The notes beneath the pieces are model-generated. The model was not told the DNA's origin. It searched no databases and was given only the letters and a program-made list of their open reading frames with translations. A DNA stretch of 52,971 nucleotides from the NCBI GenBank assembly GCA_012735195.1, contig JAAYIC010000074.1, forward strand, positions 1 to 52,971. Reading direction: 5' to 3'. Below, piece by piece: positions 24,630-33,117 of the stretch; the stretch's first letter is position 1; the number at the start of each line of letters is the position of its first letter. The stretch is from Bacillota bacterium (GTDB taxonomy: Bacteria > Bacillota > UBA4882 > UBA10575). The position numbers were made by a program, and so were the translations under genes.

Positions 24630-25367
24630 TCAGAGCAAGGGTCGCTTTTTTGGTATTCCCGGCCGCCGGGGATACCGCGCGGGAGTGGGTGAAACCTTGG
24701 CAAAGAGCAAAAGCGTTCTTTCCCCCTTCTCCCAAGGTAAATGGTAGGGGTAAGTGGCATGGAGCCGGCCGCCCAAAACCCTGCAGGCTGTAGCGGCCTC
24801 CGCCAATTCTTGTTGGGCCTGCGGTCCTTTATAAGCCAAAAAAAACCCGCCGCAACGGCAGAAAGGCAAGGTCAATTCCAGCAATTCCGGCAGGCGTGCC
24901 ACAGCCCGCGCTGTAACCAAAGAAAATTGCTCCCGGTAAGAGGCCTCCTTCCCCAAATTTTCCGCACGGTCCGGGAGGATCGAAAGCATGGGGAGGTTCT
25001 CCTCCTCTTTTATGCCCTGGAGAAAACGGGCCTTTTTCTTATTTGCCTCCAGCAGGAATATGCGTTTTTCCGGGAAGAGAAGGGCGAAAAGCAGCCCGGG
25101 GAACCCGGCGCCGCTTCCCACATCGAGCAGGGGGTCCCAAGCGCAGTTGTGCATCTGTTGCCACCAGGCGGTCCTAAACAGCGCCAGGGAATCCAAGAGG
25201 TGTTTGCTGACCACATCTTCCCAACTGGTAAGGGCGGTCAAATTCATCTTGCGGTTTGCCTGAAGGAGGCGACAAAGGAATTTGTACAGTCTTTGAACTT
25301 TTTCCGGGGGAAGGGCTAGCCCAAATTCGCCCAAGGCCTTCTGCAAAAGCTCGTAACCGGCATTCAC
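24630..25367 (-). CDS. rsmG: 16S rRNA (guanine527-N7)-methyltransferase
   Basis: SAM-dependent methyltransferase (GidB) that modifies G527 in the 530 loop of 16S rRNA. The SAM-binding motif is LLDVGSGAGFPGLLFA; RKMNLTALTSWEDVVSKHLLDS precedes it and VTARAVARL follows. At 245 residues it is normal, with a basic tail (RYPRRPGIPKKRPLL). Its start overlaps the mnmG stop by 4 bp. Confidence 0.96.
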   Translation of the reverse strand: MNAGYELLQKALGEFGLALPPEKVQRLYKFLCRLLQANRKMNLTALTSWEDVVSKHLLDSLALFRTAWWQQMHNCAWDPLLDVGSGAGFPGLLFALLFPEKRIFLLEANKKKARFLQGIKEEENLPMLSILPDRAENLGKEASYREQFSLVTARAVARLPELLELTLPFCRCGGFFLAYKGPQAQQELAEAATACRVLGGRLHATYPYHLPWEKGERTLLLFAKVSPTPARYPRRPGIPKKRPLL

Positions 25368-27238
25368 CGCTTCATCCTCGCTTCCAGCCAGATTAAGAGG
25401 GCGCTTAGATCGGCAGGGCCAACCCCACTGATCCGTCCGGCCTGTCCCAGGGTAAGCGGGGCGATCCGGGTTAATTTTTCCCGGGCGGCGGTGGAAAGGT
25501 TCGGTACTTCATTGTAGTCAAACCCGGGAGGGATCTGCTTTTCTTCCATTTTTCGCAGGCGCTCGGCCATTTTTGCTTCCCGTGCCAGATAGCCCTGGTA
25601 TTTAATTTGGTTCTCTACAACCCGGGCTTCATCATTGGCCGGCGGCAATTCAGCATAAACCTCTTGGAGCATTTTGTAAGAGACCTCGGGTTTTTGTAAT
25701 AACTCCGCCAGGCTTATCCGTTGTTGAAGGGTGATCCCCGTTTGCTCAGTAACCTTCCGCCCTGCCGCGCTCCGCGGATCAAAAGCCGTTTTCTCCAGAG
25801 TGGTCTGGATCTGCTGGATCCGCTCTTTTTTGGCCAGAAAATGCTCGTATTCGGCTTCCGAAAGCAGACCATAGCGGTAACCGTATTCAGCCAGGCGCAA
25901 ATCGGCATTTTCTTGCCGCAACGATAGCCGGAATTCCGCAAAGGAAGTCATAATCCGGTATGGTTCATCCAGTTCTTTCGTAATCAGGTCATCCAAAAGC
26001 ACGCCGATGTAGGCCTCATCACGGCGGGGGAGAAAGGGTTTTTTCCCTTTAAGATAAAGACCGGCATTGATCCCGGCCATGATCCCCTGGGCGGCGGCCT
26101 CTTCGTAACCGGAAGTCCCGTTGATCTGTCCCGCGCAGAAGAACCCGGGAAACTCCTTTAATTGCAGGTAAGGGGTGAGCTGCTCCGCGGCCACCACATC
26201 ATACTCAATGGCGTACCCGGGACGGACAATTTCCGCCTTTTCCAGGCCGGGCACTGTCCGGATGAACTCTTCCTGGATCTCCTCGGGAAGGCTGGATGAG
26301 AGTCCGGCGACGTAAACCTCGTCCGTACCGGCGCTTTCCGGTTCGATGAAGACCTGGTGGCGCGGGCGGTCGGGAAAATTGACGACCTTCCCTTCGATCG
26401 CCGGGCAATAACGGGTACCCACGCCCTTGATCGCTCCGCAATACATTGGAGCGAGATGTAAATTCTTCCTGATGATCTCGTGGGTCCGTTCATTGGTATA
26501 AGTCAGCCAGCAGGAGGCCTGGAGCCGTGGTTTCCAGGGGATCCAGAAAGAAAAACCATGGGGGGTCTCCTCCCCTGGTTGCTCTTTCATGGCCTCAAAA
26601 TTCAATGAGCGCCGGCGGAGCCGGGCCGAAGTGCCGGTCTTAAACCGCCGGAAACGGACTCCCATTTCCGCAAGTTTTTCCGGCAGAGAGATGGATGGGT
26701 GTTGGCCCTGGGGCCCTGAAGGAAACGTGGTAAGGCCGATATGGACCGTTCCCCGCAAAAACGTGCCTGCGGCCAGGATCACCACCGGTGCTTCGAGGAT
26801 GATGCCGGTGGAGAGTTGCAACCGCCAAGAGGCCGCCGTGCCCTTGGATTGCTGTAAATCGACGATCTCGCCCTGCCGTAAAGAGATCAGGGGTTCCTTC
26901 TCCATAATTGACAACATAATCTCCTGGTAGCGCCGCTTATCAACCTGCGCCCGCAACGCCCTTACCGCCGGGCCTTTTTGCGTATTCAACGACCGCATTT
27001 GCAGGTGGGTAAGATCGGTCACCCGGCCGATTAATCCGCCTAACGCGTCCACCTCCCGGACCAGATGCCCTTTGCCCGGCCCGCCCACTGAAGGATTACA
27101 GGGCATAAAAGCGATATTACTAAAATTAAGGGTTAAAAGAAGGGTTCGAAAACCCATTTTGGCAGTGGCGTAGGCCGCCTCGCAGCCGGCATGGCCGGCT
27201 CCGACGACGATTACATCATAGGTTTTTGTCTGTGCCAT
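25364..27238 (-). CDS. mnmG: tRNA uridine-5-carboxymethylaminomethyl modification enzyme MnmG (GidA)
   Basis: FAD enzyme that, with MnmE, installs the cmnm5 or nm5 group on wobble U34 of tRNAs. The N-terminal Rossmann motif is VVGAGHAGCEAA, with the family signature CNPSVGGPGKGHLVREVDAL. The second signature, SGYEEAAAQGIMAGINA, is in the C-terminal half. Length 624 is standard. It lies 11 bp after mnmE. The C-terminus (ISGVGPADLSALLIWLE) is the MnmE-contacting domain. Confidence 0.97.
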   Translation of the reverse strand: MAQTKTYDVIVVGAGHAGCEAAYATAKMGFRTLLLTLNFSNIAFMPCNPSVGGPGKGHLVREVDALGGLIGRVTDLTHLQMRSLNTQKGPAVRALRAQVDKRRYQEIMLSIMEKEPLISLRQGEIVDLQQSKGTAASWRLQLSTGIILEAPVVILAAGTFLRGTVHIGLTTFPSGPQGQHPSISLPEKLAEMGVRFRRFKTGTSARLRRRSLNFEAMKEQPGEETPHGFSFWIPWKPRLQASCWLTYTNERTHEIIRKNLHLAPMYCGAIKGVGTRYCPAIEGKVVNFPDRPRHQVFIEPESAGTDEVYVAGLSSSLPEEIQEEFIRTVPGLEKAEIVRPGYAIEYDVVAAEQLTPYLQLKEFPGFFCAGQINGTSGYEEAAAQGIMAGINAGLYLKGKKPFLPRRDEAYIGVLLDDLITKELDEPYRIMTSFAEFRLSLRQENADLRLAEYGYRYGLLSEAEYEHFLAKKERIQQIQTTLEKTAFDPRSAAGRKVTEQTGITLQQRISLAELLQKPEVSYKMLQEVYAELPPANDEARVVENQIKYQGYLAREAKMAERLRKMEEKQIPPGFDYNEVPNLSTAAREKLTRIAPLTLGQAGRISGVGPADLSALLIWLEARMKR

Positions 27239-27249
27239 TGTTCTTCACC

Positions 27250-28632
27250 CTACTTTCCAACACAAAACCGGCTGAAGATGGCGTTAATCACTTCATCGGA
27301 GACAGTCCTTCCGGTAATCTCACCTAATGCTTCCAAGGCCGCCCGTAAATCAATGGTCAATAAATCTTCGCTCAAGCCGTCCCGTAACCCCGCAGTAACA
27401 TTCTGCAAATAGCGGACGGCCCTTTCCAAGGCCTCCTTATGGCGAAGGCTGGTGACTATAACCGGATGTCCCCGGCCGAAATCCTTGCCCACCAATTCTT
27501 CACGGATCTTTGTCTCCAGGTCTTCCAGGCCTTCTCCGGAAAAAGCGGAAACGGTAAGCACCGGCAGGCCGGAGAATTTTTCCGGCAACCCGGCCACGGT
27601 TAACCGGGGAGGCAGATCCGATTTGTTCAATATTATGAACATTCTCTTTTTTCCTCTTACATCCTCGATTAACCGCTCCTCTTCTGCGCTGAGACCAGCG
27701 GCGGCATCCAGGACGACCAGGATCAATTCGGCCCTTTCCACCCAGCGCCATGCCCGGCGTACCCCCTCCTGTTCCAGGGGGTCGCTGGTCTCCCGTAACC
27801 CGGCGGTATCGACCAAACGGACCGGTAAGCCCTGCAAGTTGCTGATCTCCGCCACAAAGTCCCTGGTAGTCCCGGGGATCGGGGTGACGATGGCCCGCTC
27901 TTCGCCAAGCAACCGGTTGAGGAGACTGGACTTGCCGACATTGGGCTTTCCGGCCAGGACGACAGTGGCGGCCTCCCGCAGGATCCGCCCTTTTTCCGCC
28001 TGCACCGCCAGGGTTCTTAGATCTTCAGCCACATCGTGAATTGTTCGCCCGGCTTCCTCCCGGTCCAAATCGGGGATCTCATCCTCCGGATAATCAAGAG
28101 CCGCTTCAATCTGGGCCAATACCGCCAGCAGCCGCTCCTCACATTGCCGGAGGTAGGTCGAGAGCCGCCCGCTCAATTGTTCCTGCGCCGCTTGGTGCGC
28201 CAGGTCAGTTTGGGCGGTGATTAAATCAATAACCGCTTCCGCCTGGGCCAGATCGATCCGGCCGTTGAGAAAAGCCCGTTTGGTAAATTCTCCGGGCTCT
28301 GCCGGGCGGGCGCCGGCGGCCATGGCGGCGCTGAGGATCAATTCCAGGTTCTTTTGGCCGCCGTGCCCTTGAATCTCCAGCACATCCTCACCGGTATAAC
28401 TGCGGGGCGCCCGGAAGAAAAAAAAGATCGCTTCGTCAATGATTTTCTGCTCAGAAGAAAGAACCACCCCCAAACGGACTTTCCGTTCCGGCCAGGTGGT
28501 TATTGCCTTCCCTGAAGGGTGACGAAGGATTCTTTCGCCAATGGCTTGCGCTTGCGGTCCGCTTATGCGGATAACGCCAATCCCGCCTTCTCCCGGTGGA
28601 GTGGCCACCGCAACAATGGTCTCTTCGAACAT
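27250..28632 (-). CDS. mnmE: tRNA modification GTPase MnmE (TrmE)
   Basis: Multidomain GTPase partner of MnmG. An N-terminal folate-binding domain (FEETIVAVATPPGEGGIGVI) is followed by a helical domain that encloses the G domain: GKPNVGKSS, TPIPGTTRD, DTAGLRET and NKSDL. The protein ends in FCVGK, the variant of the C-terminal FCIGK motif whose cysteine is functional. Length 460 is standard. It lies 10 bp after jag. Confidence 0.97.
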   Translation of the reverse strand: MFEETIVAVATPPGEGGIGVIRISGPQAQAIGERILRHPSGKAITTWPERKVRLGVVLSSEQKIIDEAIFFFFRAPRSYTGEDVLEIQGHGGQKNLELILSAAMAAGARPAEPGEFTKRAFLNGRIDLAQAEAVIDLITAQTDLAHQAAQEQLSGRLSTYLRQCEERLLAVLAQIEAALDYPEDEIPDLDREEAGRTIHDVAEDLRTLAVQAEKGRILREAATVVLAGKPNVGKSSLLNRLLGEERAIVTPIPGTTRDFVAEISNLQGLPVRLVDTAGLRETSDPLEQEGVRRAWRWVERAELILVVLDAAAGLSAEEERLIEDVRGKKRMFIILNKSDLPPRLTVAGLPEKFSGLPVLTVSAFSGEGLEDLETKIREELVGKDFGRGHPVIVTSLRHKEALERAVRYLQNVTAGLRDGLSEDLLTIDLRAALEALGEITGRTVSDEVINAIFSRFCVGK

Positions 28633-28642
28633 TTTTGCTCAC

Positions 28643-29326
28643 TCAATTTATTACATGGTTTTTCCTGTCTTCTTCATTCTCTTTATTTTCCAGCCCGTTG
28701 TTTTTTGGGGTAATAACGACCCGCCGGTATGGATCCTTCCCTTCGCTGTGGGTTTTCACTTCATTATTACTCTGTAAAGCCAGGTGAATAATCCGGCGCT
28801 CGTATGGTGTCATCGGATGCAAGACTTCCTTCTTCTTGTGCAAAGCGACCCGGGTTGCCGCCCGGTTGGCCAGTTTGCGCAGGCTCTCTTCTTTACGGCG
28901 GCGGTAACCGCCGACATCAATGATGATTTTCTCCTTTTCTTCACAGTCTTTATTTACAGCCAGGTTTACAAGGTACTGGAGGGCGTTTAATGTCTGCCCA
29001 CGACGGCCGATTAACTTACCCAGATCGGAACCGTTAATATTCAGGACCAGATGGTCGGGTTTTTTAAACGTTTCCACCTCTGCGTAAATGCCCATGCTAA
29101 CCAAAATTTCCCGTAAGAACCGTACCGCCTTTTGTGCGTATTCCTCTCTATCCCTAACTTTAACCCTGAGCCGGACCCGGTTGATATTGATTAGTCCCAG
29201 CAGACCCTTGCTGCTTACCTCTTCTAAAATCTCCACTTTTACCTTGTCCCGGTCTACCTTCAATTCCTTTAAGGCAAGATCCAGCGCTTCTTCTTTTGTC
29301 CGGCCGACAACTTCTACTGATCGCAT
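28643..29326 (-). CDS. jag: RNA-binding protein Jag (KhpB/EloR)
   Basis: Protein of Jag_N, KH and R3H domains. The Jag_N part is VEVVGRTKEEALDLALKEL; the KH GxxG loop is LGKLIGRRGQTLNALQYL; the R3H motif is in ERRIIHLALQ. In Firmicutes it pairs with KhpA and affects elongation of the cell wall. The frame is open to 29473, but conserved sequence starts at ATG 29326, behind AAAGGAGGG, giving 227 residues. The upstream extension would overlap yidC. Confidence 0.94.
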   Translation of the reverse strand: MRSVEVVGRTKEEALDLALKELKVDRDKVKVEILEEVSSKGLLGLININRVRLRVKVRDREEYAQKAVRFLREILVSMGIYAEVETFKKPDHLVLNINGSDLGKLIGRRGQTLNALQYLVNLAVNKDCEEKEKIIIDVGGYRRRKEESLRKLANRAATRVALHKKKEVLHPMTPYERRIIHLALQSNNEVKTHSEGKDPYRRVVITPKNNGLENKENEEDRKNHVIN

Positions 29327-29372
29327 CTGTATGCTTTCCCTCCTTTTGAAAGCAGGTTCTCTTGCCGCCGTT

Positions 29373-30089
29373 TCATTGGGCACTTTCGTTGGGTTTTGCC
29401 TTCTTCGGTCTGGCCTTTTCCTCCAGGCCTTTTTCTTCAACAAGACCTTCTTCAGGCTTTTCTTCCTTGGCAAGAATGAACCGGTTGATTACCCATTGCT
29501 GGGCGATCCCCAAGAACGTACTGGCCACCCAGTATAACCCAACGCCCGCTTTTAAACTGATCGTCAGCCAACCAATGAAAAACGGCATTACATACATCAT
29601 GGCACTTTGTGAATCGGTCCCCGCCGGGGAGGTCATTTTTTGCTGAATAAAAGTAGTAGCTCCGGAGATAATTCCCAAAGGAATATAACCGGAATTTAAC
29701 AGGTTCATCCCTAAAAAAACGGCATTGGTCATATCAATACCGTACTGTTCCGGGGTATTGAGCATCCTGAATAAGCCAATTAAAAAAGGGAGTTGAATCA
29801 ACATGGGCAAACAGCCGCCGAAGGGGTTGACATTATGGGCCTTATATAACTCCATCGTTTTTTTCTGTAGTTCTTGCGGGTCATTCTTATACTTCTCCTG
29901 GATTTTCTTGAGCAACGGCTGGAGTTTTTTCATCCCCTCCATAGAGCGGATCTGACTGATACTGGTGGGAAAGAGGAGAATTTTAATCAGGACGGTCAAA
30001 AGGATGATTGCCCATCCCCACTCCACGCCCAGCACTTCATGGAAAAACTGTAGTATTCTGGCCATTATTGAACCTAATCCCAAATCCAT
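29373..30089 (-). CDS. yidC: membrane protein insertase YidC
   Basis: Insertase of the YidC/Oxa1/Alb3 family, short Gram-positive form without the large periplasmic domain. The first membrane segment is WGWAIILLTVLIKILLFP, then the cytoplasmic helical hairpin SMEGMKKLQPLLKKIQEKYK, then NPFGGCLPMLIQLPFLIGLF. The C-terminal tail is highly charged (KEEKPEEGLVEEKGLEEK). No lipobox signal peptide is present. The 125-bp gap to yidD contains a terminator, so a separate promoter is likely. Confidence 0.96.
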   Translation of the reverse strand: MDLGLGSIMARILQFFHEVLGVEWGWAIILLTVLIKILLFPTSISQIRSMEGMKKLQPLLKKIQEKYKNDPQELQKKTMELYKAHNVNPFGGCLPMLIQLPFLIGLFRMLNTPEQYGIDMTNAVFLGMNLLNSGYIPLGIISGATTFIQQKMTSPAGTDSQSAMMYVMPFFIGWLTISLKAGVGLYWVASTFLGIAQQWVINRFILAKEEKPEEGLVEEKGLEEKARPKKAKPNESAQ

Positions 30090-30203
30090 GCTCGATCTTC
30101 ACACCTTTCGCAGAGGATAAAATCTTTTGACGCCGGGCTTTCATCATCAATATTCATAACTTCTCTTTGTTTCCTGGATATCCTCTTCTTTTTTTGGCAT
30201 ATA

Positions 30204-30228
30204 AGAAAAAGGGGCTAAGCCCCTTTCC
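30204..30228 (-). terminator. terminator overlapping the 3' end of yidD
   Basis: On the minus strand AAAGGGGC-TTA-GCCCCTTT is followed by TTC. The yidD stop codon TAG lies within the loop and stem. It likely limits readthrough from rpmH-rnpA-yidD into yidC. Confidence 0.75.
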
Positions 30229-30469
30229 GGAATAAAAGCTCCTTCCACCCGGGCCTGCGGTCAGGCAGCGGATCATAGATCCATTGCCGGTACGAGCAAC
30301 ATGAGAGGATTCTCCTGCCACCCATTACTATTCCCCAAAAAACCCCAAATTTTTTTACTGCTTCCAAAGTATAGGAGGAACAAGAAGGCAGATAACGACA
30401 GGAAGGATATGTCAGGGGGGATATATATTTTTGGTATAAGCGGATTAAAAAACAGAAAAATTCTTTCAT
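30215..30469 (-). CDS. yidD: membrane protein insertion efficiency factor YidD
   Basis: Small protein of 84 residues that assists YidC-dependent insertion. Family signature: LIRLYQKYISPL, then CRYLPSCSSYTLEAVKKFG and RRILSC. The start ATG overlaps the rnpA stop by 4 bp. The cysteine content and the YDPLP end match the family. Confidence 0.94.
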   Translation of the reverse strand: MKEFFCFLIRLYQKYISPLTYPSCRYLPSCSSYTLEAVKKFGVFWGIVMGGRRILSCCSYRQWIYDPLPDRRPGWKELLFRKGA

Positions 30470-30948
30470 TTATTTTTCTCACTCGACGGTTTGTCCTTGT
30501 TGGTACGGGCGTTTTGGGGCTGTCTCCTCTCCATCGGAGCGTCCTTTCCGTTCGTCTTTGCTTCCGTATTTCTGTCCGGCACAAGCAATCCGGCCCGTAC
30601 AAGCAGTTGTTCCAGTGCGCGCAGGAGCAACTGGAATTTGCCGGCATATACCGCCGGCCGGGCAATGATGACCACAGAATAGCCGGCCGGCAATTCTCTG
30701 GCTGCCAACCGGAAGAGTTCTTTGGTCCGGCGACGGATCCGGTTCCTCTTAACAGCGCGGCCCGCTGCTCTCCCCGTGCAAAAACCAATCTTACTGATGT
30801 TTTTCCCGTTGGGTAAAGTATAGACCACAAAGTACTGGTTAACAAAGGACTTACCTTGCGTAATAACCTGTCTTATCTCCCGGTTTTTCAAAATTGTGCA
30901 TTCCCGTGCGGGACGATGCAGCGTGCGCTGGTCTTCTTGCAGGTTCAC
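30466..30948 (-). CDS. rnpA: ribonuclease P protein component
   Basis: Protein subunit that binds the 5' leader in RNase P. The RNR motif is seen in [34 protein letters not shown] is the N-terminal core. The product has 160 residues, about 40 more than usual. Part of the excess is an 18-residue N-terminal extension, starting at GTG 30948 inside the rpmH stop (GTGA overlap). The rest is a charged C-terminal tail of about 40 residues running into yidD. A start at TTG about 19 codons later would give the usual N-terminus but has no ribosome site. Confidence 0.92.
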   Translation of the reverse strand: MNLQEDQRTLHRPARECTILKNREIRQVITQGKSFVNQYFVVYTLPNGKNISKIGFCTGRAAGRAVKRNRIRRRTKELFRLAARELPAGYSVVIIARPAVYAGKFQLLLRALEQLLVRAGLLVPDRNTEAKTNGKDAPMERRQPQNARTNKDKPSSEKNK

Positions 30949-31079
30949 GCAGAGAGTACTCTTCTTCCTTTCGCCCGGCGCCGGGCTATGATTTTCTTCC
31001 CATTGCGGGTGCGCATCCGGACCAGGAAGCCGTGGTCTTTTTTACGTTTTCTTTTATTGGGCTGATAAGTTCTTTTCAT
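30945..31079 (-). CDS. rpmH: 50S ribosomal protein L34
   Basis: Basic 44-residue ribosomal protein: it begins [19 protein letters not shown] and ends [12 protein letters not shown], the standard L34 sequence. It was too short for the supplied frames and was translated by hand. It is the first gene of the block to the left of oriC and is transcribed from a perfect promoter 78 bp upstream. Its stop overlaps the rnpA start by 4 bp. Confidence 0.97.
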   Translation of the reverse strand: MKRTYQPNKRKRKKDHGFLVRMRTRNGKKIIARRRAKGRRVLSA

Positions 31080-31156
31080 TTTGCATACTCCCCATTTTTT
31101 TTCTAAGATTAAGCGCCTTCTGCGCTCTTTTTTACTGCTTTATGAATTCCTTATTA

Positions 31157-31185
31157 ATTATAATAACCGGGTTGAGCATTGTCAA
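31157..31185 (-). promoter_or_regulatory. consensus promoter of rpmH operon
   Basis: Minus-strand TTGACA (31180-31185) and TATAAT (31157-31162) with 17-bp spacing: a perfect sigma-A promoter. The 70-nt leader contains a short hairpin (AGCGC/GCGCT, about 31095). Confidence 0.9.
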
Positions 31186-31457
31186 TATTTCTGCCCTTTT
31201 TCTCTGGTAAGTTATCCACAATTCTATCCATTTCCATGAATTTTTTCTTGTAAGAGATTTAAAAGGTTTTTTTCCGTTGCTACCCTTCAGATTTGGAATT
31301 GTCAATTCACTGCATTTTTGATATCATTATTTTCAGTTTTCCCTTTTTTTCTTCTGCGACCGATTTTTTTTCTTTCCTTCTATAATTCTTCTTTTTTTGC
31401 CGATTTATTCACAGTTTACTCACATTTGTGAGTATTATGTTTATCTTATCTTTACAG
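31186..31457. other. oriC: oriC, upstream subregion (rpmH-dnaA)
   Basis: AT-rich, gene-free. DnaA boxes on the plus strand: TTATCCACA (31212-31220, perfect) and TTATTCACA (31405-31413, fits TTATNCACA). A near-box TTACTCACA follows at 31416-31424. It forms part of the palindrome ACTCACA-TT-TGTGAGT. This corresponds to the incA/B side of a bipartite Firmicutes origin. Confidence 0.85.
31299..31327 (+). promoter_or_regulatory. probable dnaA promoter
   Basis: TTGTCA (31299-31304) and TATCAT (31322-31327), spacing 17 bp. The TTATTCACA DnaA box lies about 75 bp downstream, in the leader, which would allow autorepression. Confidence 0.5.
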
Positions 31458-31487
31458 AAGGAGGTGACTCTCCATCTTACGGTGGAG
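31458..31487 (+). promoter_or_regulatory. dnaA ribosome-binding site followed by a hairpin
   Basis: AAGGAGGTGA (31458-31467) is a near-perfect Shine-Dalgarno but lies 28 nt before the dnaA ATG. Between them CTCCATC-TTAC-GGTGGAG (31470-31487) can form a 7-bp stem with one G-U pair. If the hairpin forms, the effective spacing becomes 10 nt. GGTGGAG in its 3' arm could be an alternative, weaker site. Confidence 0.6.
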
Positions 31488-31495
31488 CCTCAATT

Positions 31496-32833
31496 ATGAC
31501 AACCCAAGATCTATCAATCCTTTGGGAGAAAACTCTACAAGCTGTAGAACCCCTCATCAATAAGCCCAGTTTTGAAACATGGCTCAAATTAACCCGTCCT
31601 TTAAAGATTGAAGACGGCTGTCTTGTTATTGAAGCCCCCAACGTCTTTGCCAAGGATTGGGTGGAAAGCAGGTACTCGCCGCTATTGCTCTCCGCCTTAC
31701 GCGACCTTTTAAAGAACGATTTAGAGATAAAATTTGTAACACGGAAAAACGATCTTCACCAAAAACAGAGAGTGGAATTTCCGCAAGCGACCAAAGAACC
31801 GGAAGAAGCCACTTTTCAGCATCTTAACCCCAAGTACACCTTTGAAACTTTTGTGGTGGGAGAAGGAAACCGTCTGGCCCACGCCGCGTCGCTGGCGGTG
31901 GCAGAGGCTCCGGCCAAAGCCTATAACCCCCTCTTTATCTATGGTGGCGTTGGCCTTGGGAAAACCCATATTTTACAAGCGATTGGCCATTTTGTCTTGC
32001 AGAACAGCACCGGGTACCGGGTAGTTTATGTCTCTTCAGAAAAATTCACCAACGAGTTGATCATAGCTATCCAAAATAATAAAACCCCCGCGTTCCGGGA
32101 AAAATACCGTAACGTAGATTTATTGCTGATCGATGATATTCAGTTTTTGGCAGGAAAAGAGAGCACCCAAGAGGAATTCTTCCATACATTTAATTCCCTT
32201 TACGAAGCCAGAAAACAGATTGTGATCTCCAGTGACCGGCCGCCCAAGAATATCCCGACCTTGGAAGATCGTCTACGTTCCCGTTTTGAATGGGGCCTGA
32301 TCACTGATATTCAAGCTCCAGACCTGGAAACCAGAATCGCGATCCTGCGGAAAAAAGCCGCGCTGGAAGGGTGGCGTTTACCGGACGATGTCACTATCTA
32401 TATTGCCGAACAGATCGATTCCAACATCCGTGAGTTGGAAGGAGCCCTGATCCGCGTAATCGCCTATTCGTCTCTTACCAACCAACCGATTACGCTTGAT
32501 TTAACCATAGATTTTTTAAAGGATATCATCGGCTCGCAACAGGATAAAAGGGTCACCATCGGCCTGATCCAGAAGACGATCGCTGAATTCTACAACCTCA
32601 GCCTCGAAGACCTGCGGGCGAAGAAAAGAACAAAGGATGTTACCCTCCCCCGTCAATTGGCGATGTATCTTTGTAGAGAATTGACCGACTCTTCCTTGCC
32701 AAAGATCGGTGAAGAATTTGGCGGCAGGGACCATACCACTGTTATCTATGCCTGCGATAAAATCCGGGCGCAAATGAATAAAGATCCTGCCTTCAACAGG
32801 ATTGTTCAAGATTTGATCTTAAAATTGAAATGA
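31496..32833 (+). CDS. dnaA: chromosomal replication initiator protein DnaA
   Basis: AAA+ initiator that binds the DnaA boxes and melts oriC. Domain I is at residues 5-80 ([20 protein letters not shown]), Walker A is GGVGLGKTH, Walker B is [14 protein letters not shown], and the C-terminal DNA-binding signature is [16 protein letters not shown] chose ATG 31496 (445 residues) because conserved sequence begins there; the frame extends to 31397 without similarity. It is the first gene to the right of the origin. Confidence 0.97.
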   Translation: MTTQDLSILWEKTLQAVEPLINKPSFETWLKLTRPLKIEDGCLVIEAPNVFAKDWVESRYSPLLLSALRDLLKNDLEIKFVTRKNDLHQKQRVEFPQATKEPEEATFQHLNPKYTFETFVVGEGNRLAHAASLAVAEAPAKAYNPLFIYGGVGLGKTHILQAIGHFVLQNSTGYRVVYVSSEKFTNELIIAIQNNKTPAFREKYRNVDLLLIDDIQFLAGKESTQEEFFHTFNSLYEARKQIVISSDRPPKNIPTLEDRLRSRFEWGLITDIQAPDLETRIAILRKKAALEGWRLPDDVTIYIAEQIDSNIRELEGALIRVIAYSSLTNQPITLDLTIDFLKDIIGSQQDKRVTIGLIQKTIAEFYNLSLEDLRAKKRTKDVTLPRQLAMYLCRELTDSSLPKIGEEFGGRDHTTVIYACDKIRAQMNKDPAFNRIVQDLILKLK

Positions 32834-33117
32834 GATAAACAAATAATGCGGCAATCTGAGTAACTCCTGAACTTCTTGGGGATTGACTGCTGATATTCTG
32901 TTTAAATTTTATCCACAGGTTATTTTTTTCTTGTGTAAACCGGGGAAAAGTGGAGTTTTCAATTTTTTATACACAGTTCCTTTTCGGGTTTAAGCAGGCC
33001 CTAACCGGGTTATCCACATATTTTATTCTCTTATTATTACTACTATTTATAGATCTGATCTTATAAATAAAAAATATTAACTAATAGGAGAGTAAATTCT
33101 TTACGGGGGGGAAGAAA
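32834..33117. other. oriC: oriC, downstream subregion with unwinding element (dnaA-dnaN)
   Basis: Three plus-strand DnaA boxes: TTATCCACA (32909-32917), TTATACACA (32967-32975) and TTATCCACA (33010-33018). After the last one the triplets TTA TTA TTA CTA CTA TTT (33031-33048) match the DnaA-trio pattern as read on this strand. AT-rich DNA then runs to about 33090. In Bacillus this arrangement is the site where DnaA opens the duplex. The dnaN ribosome site (GGGGGGAAG) ends the gap. Confidence 0.9.
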
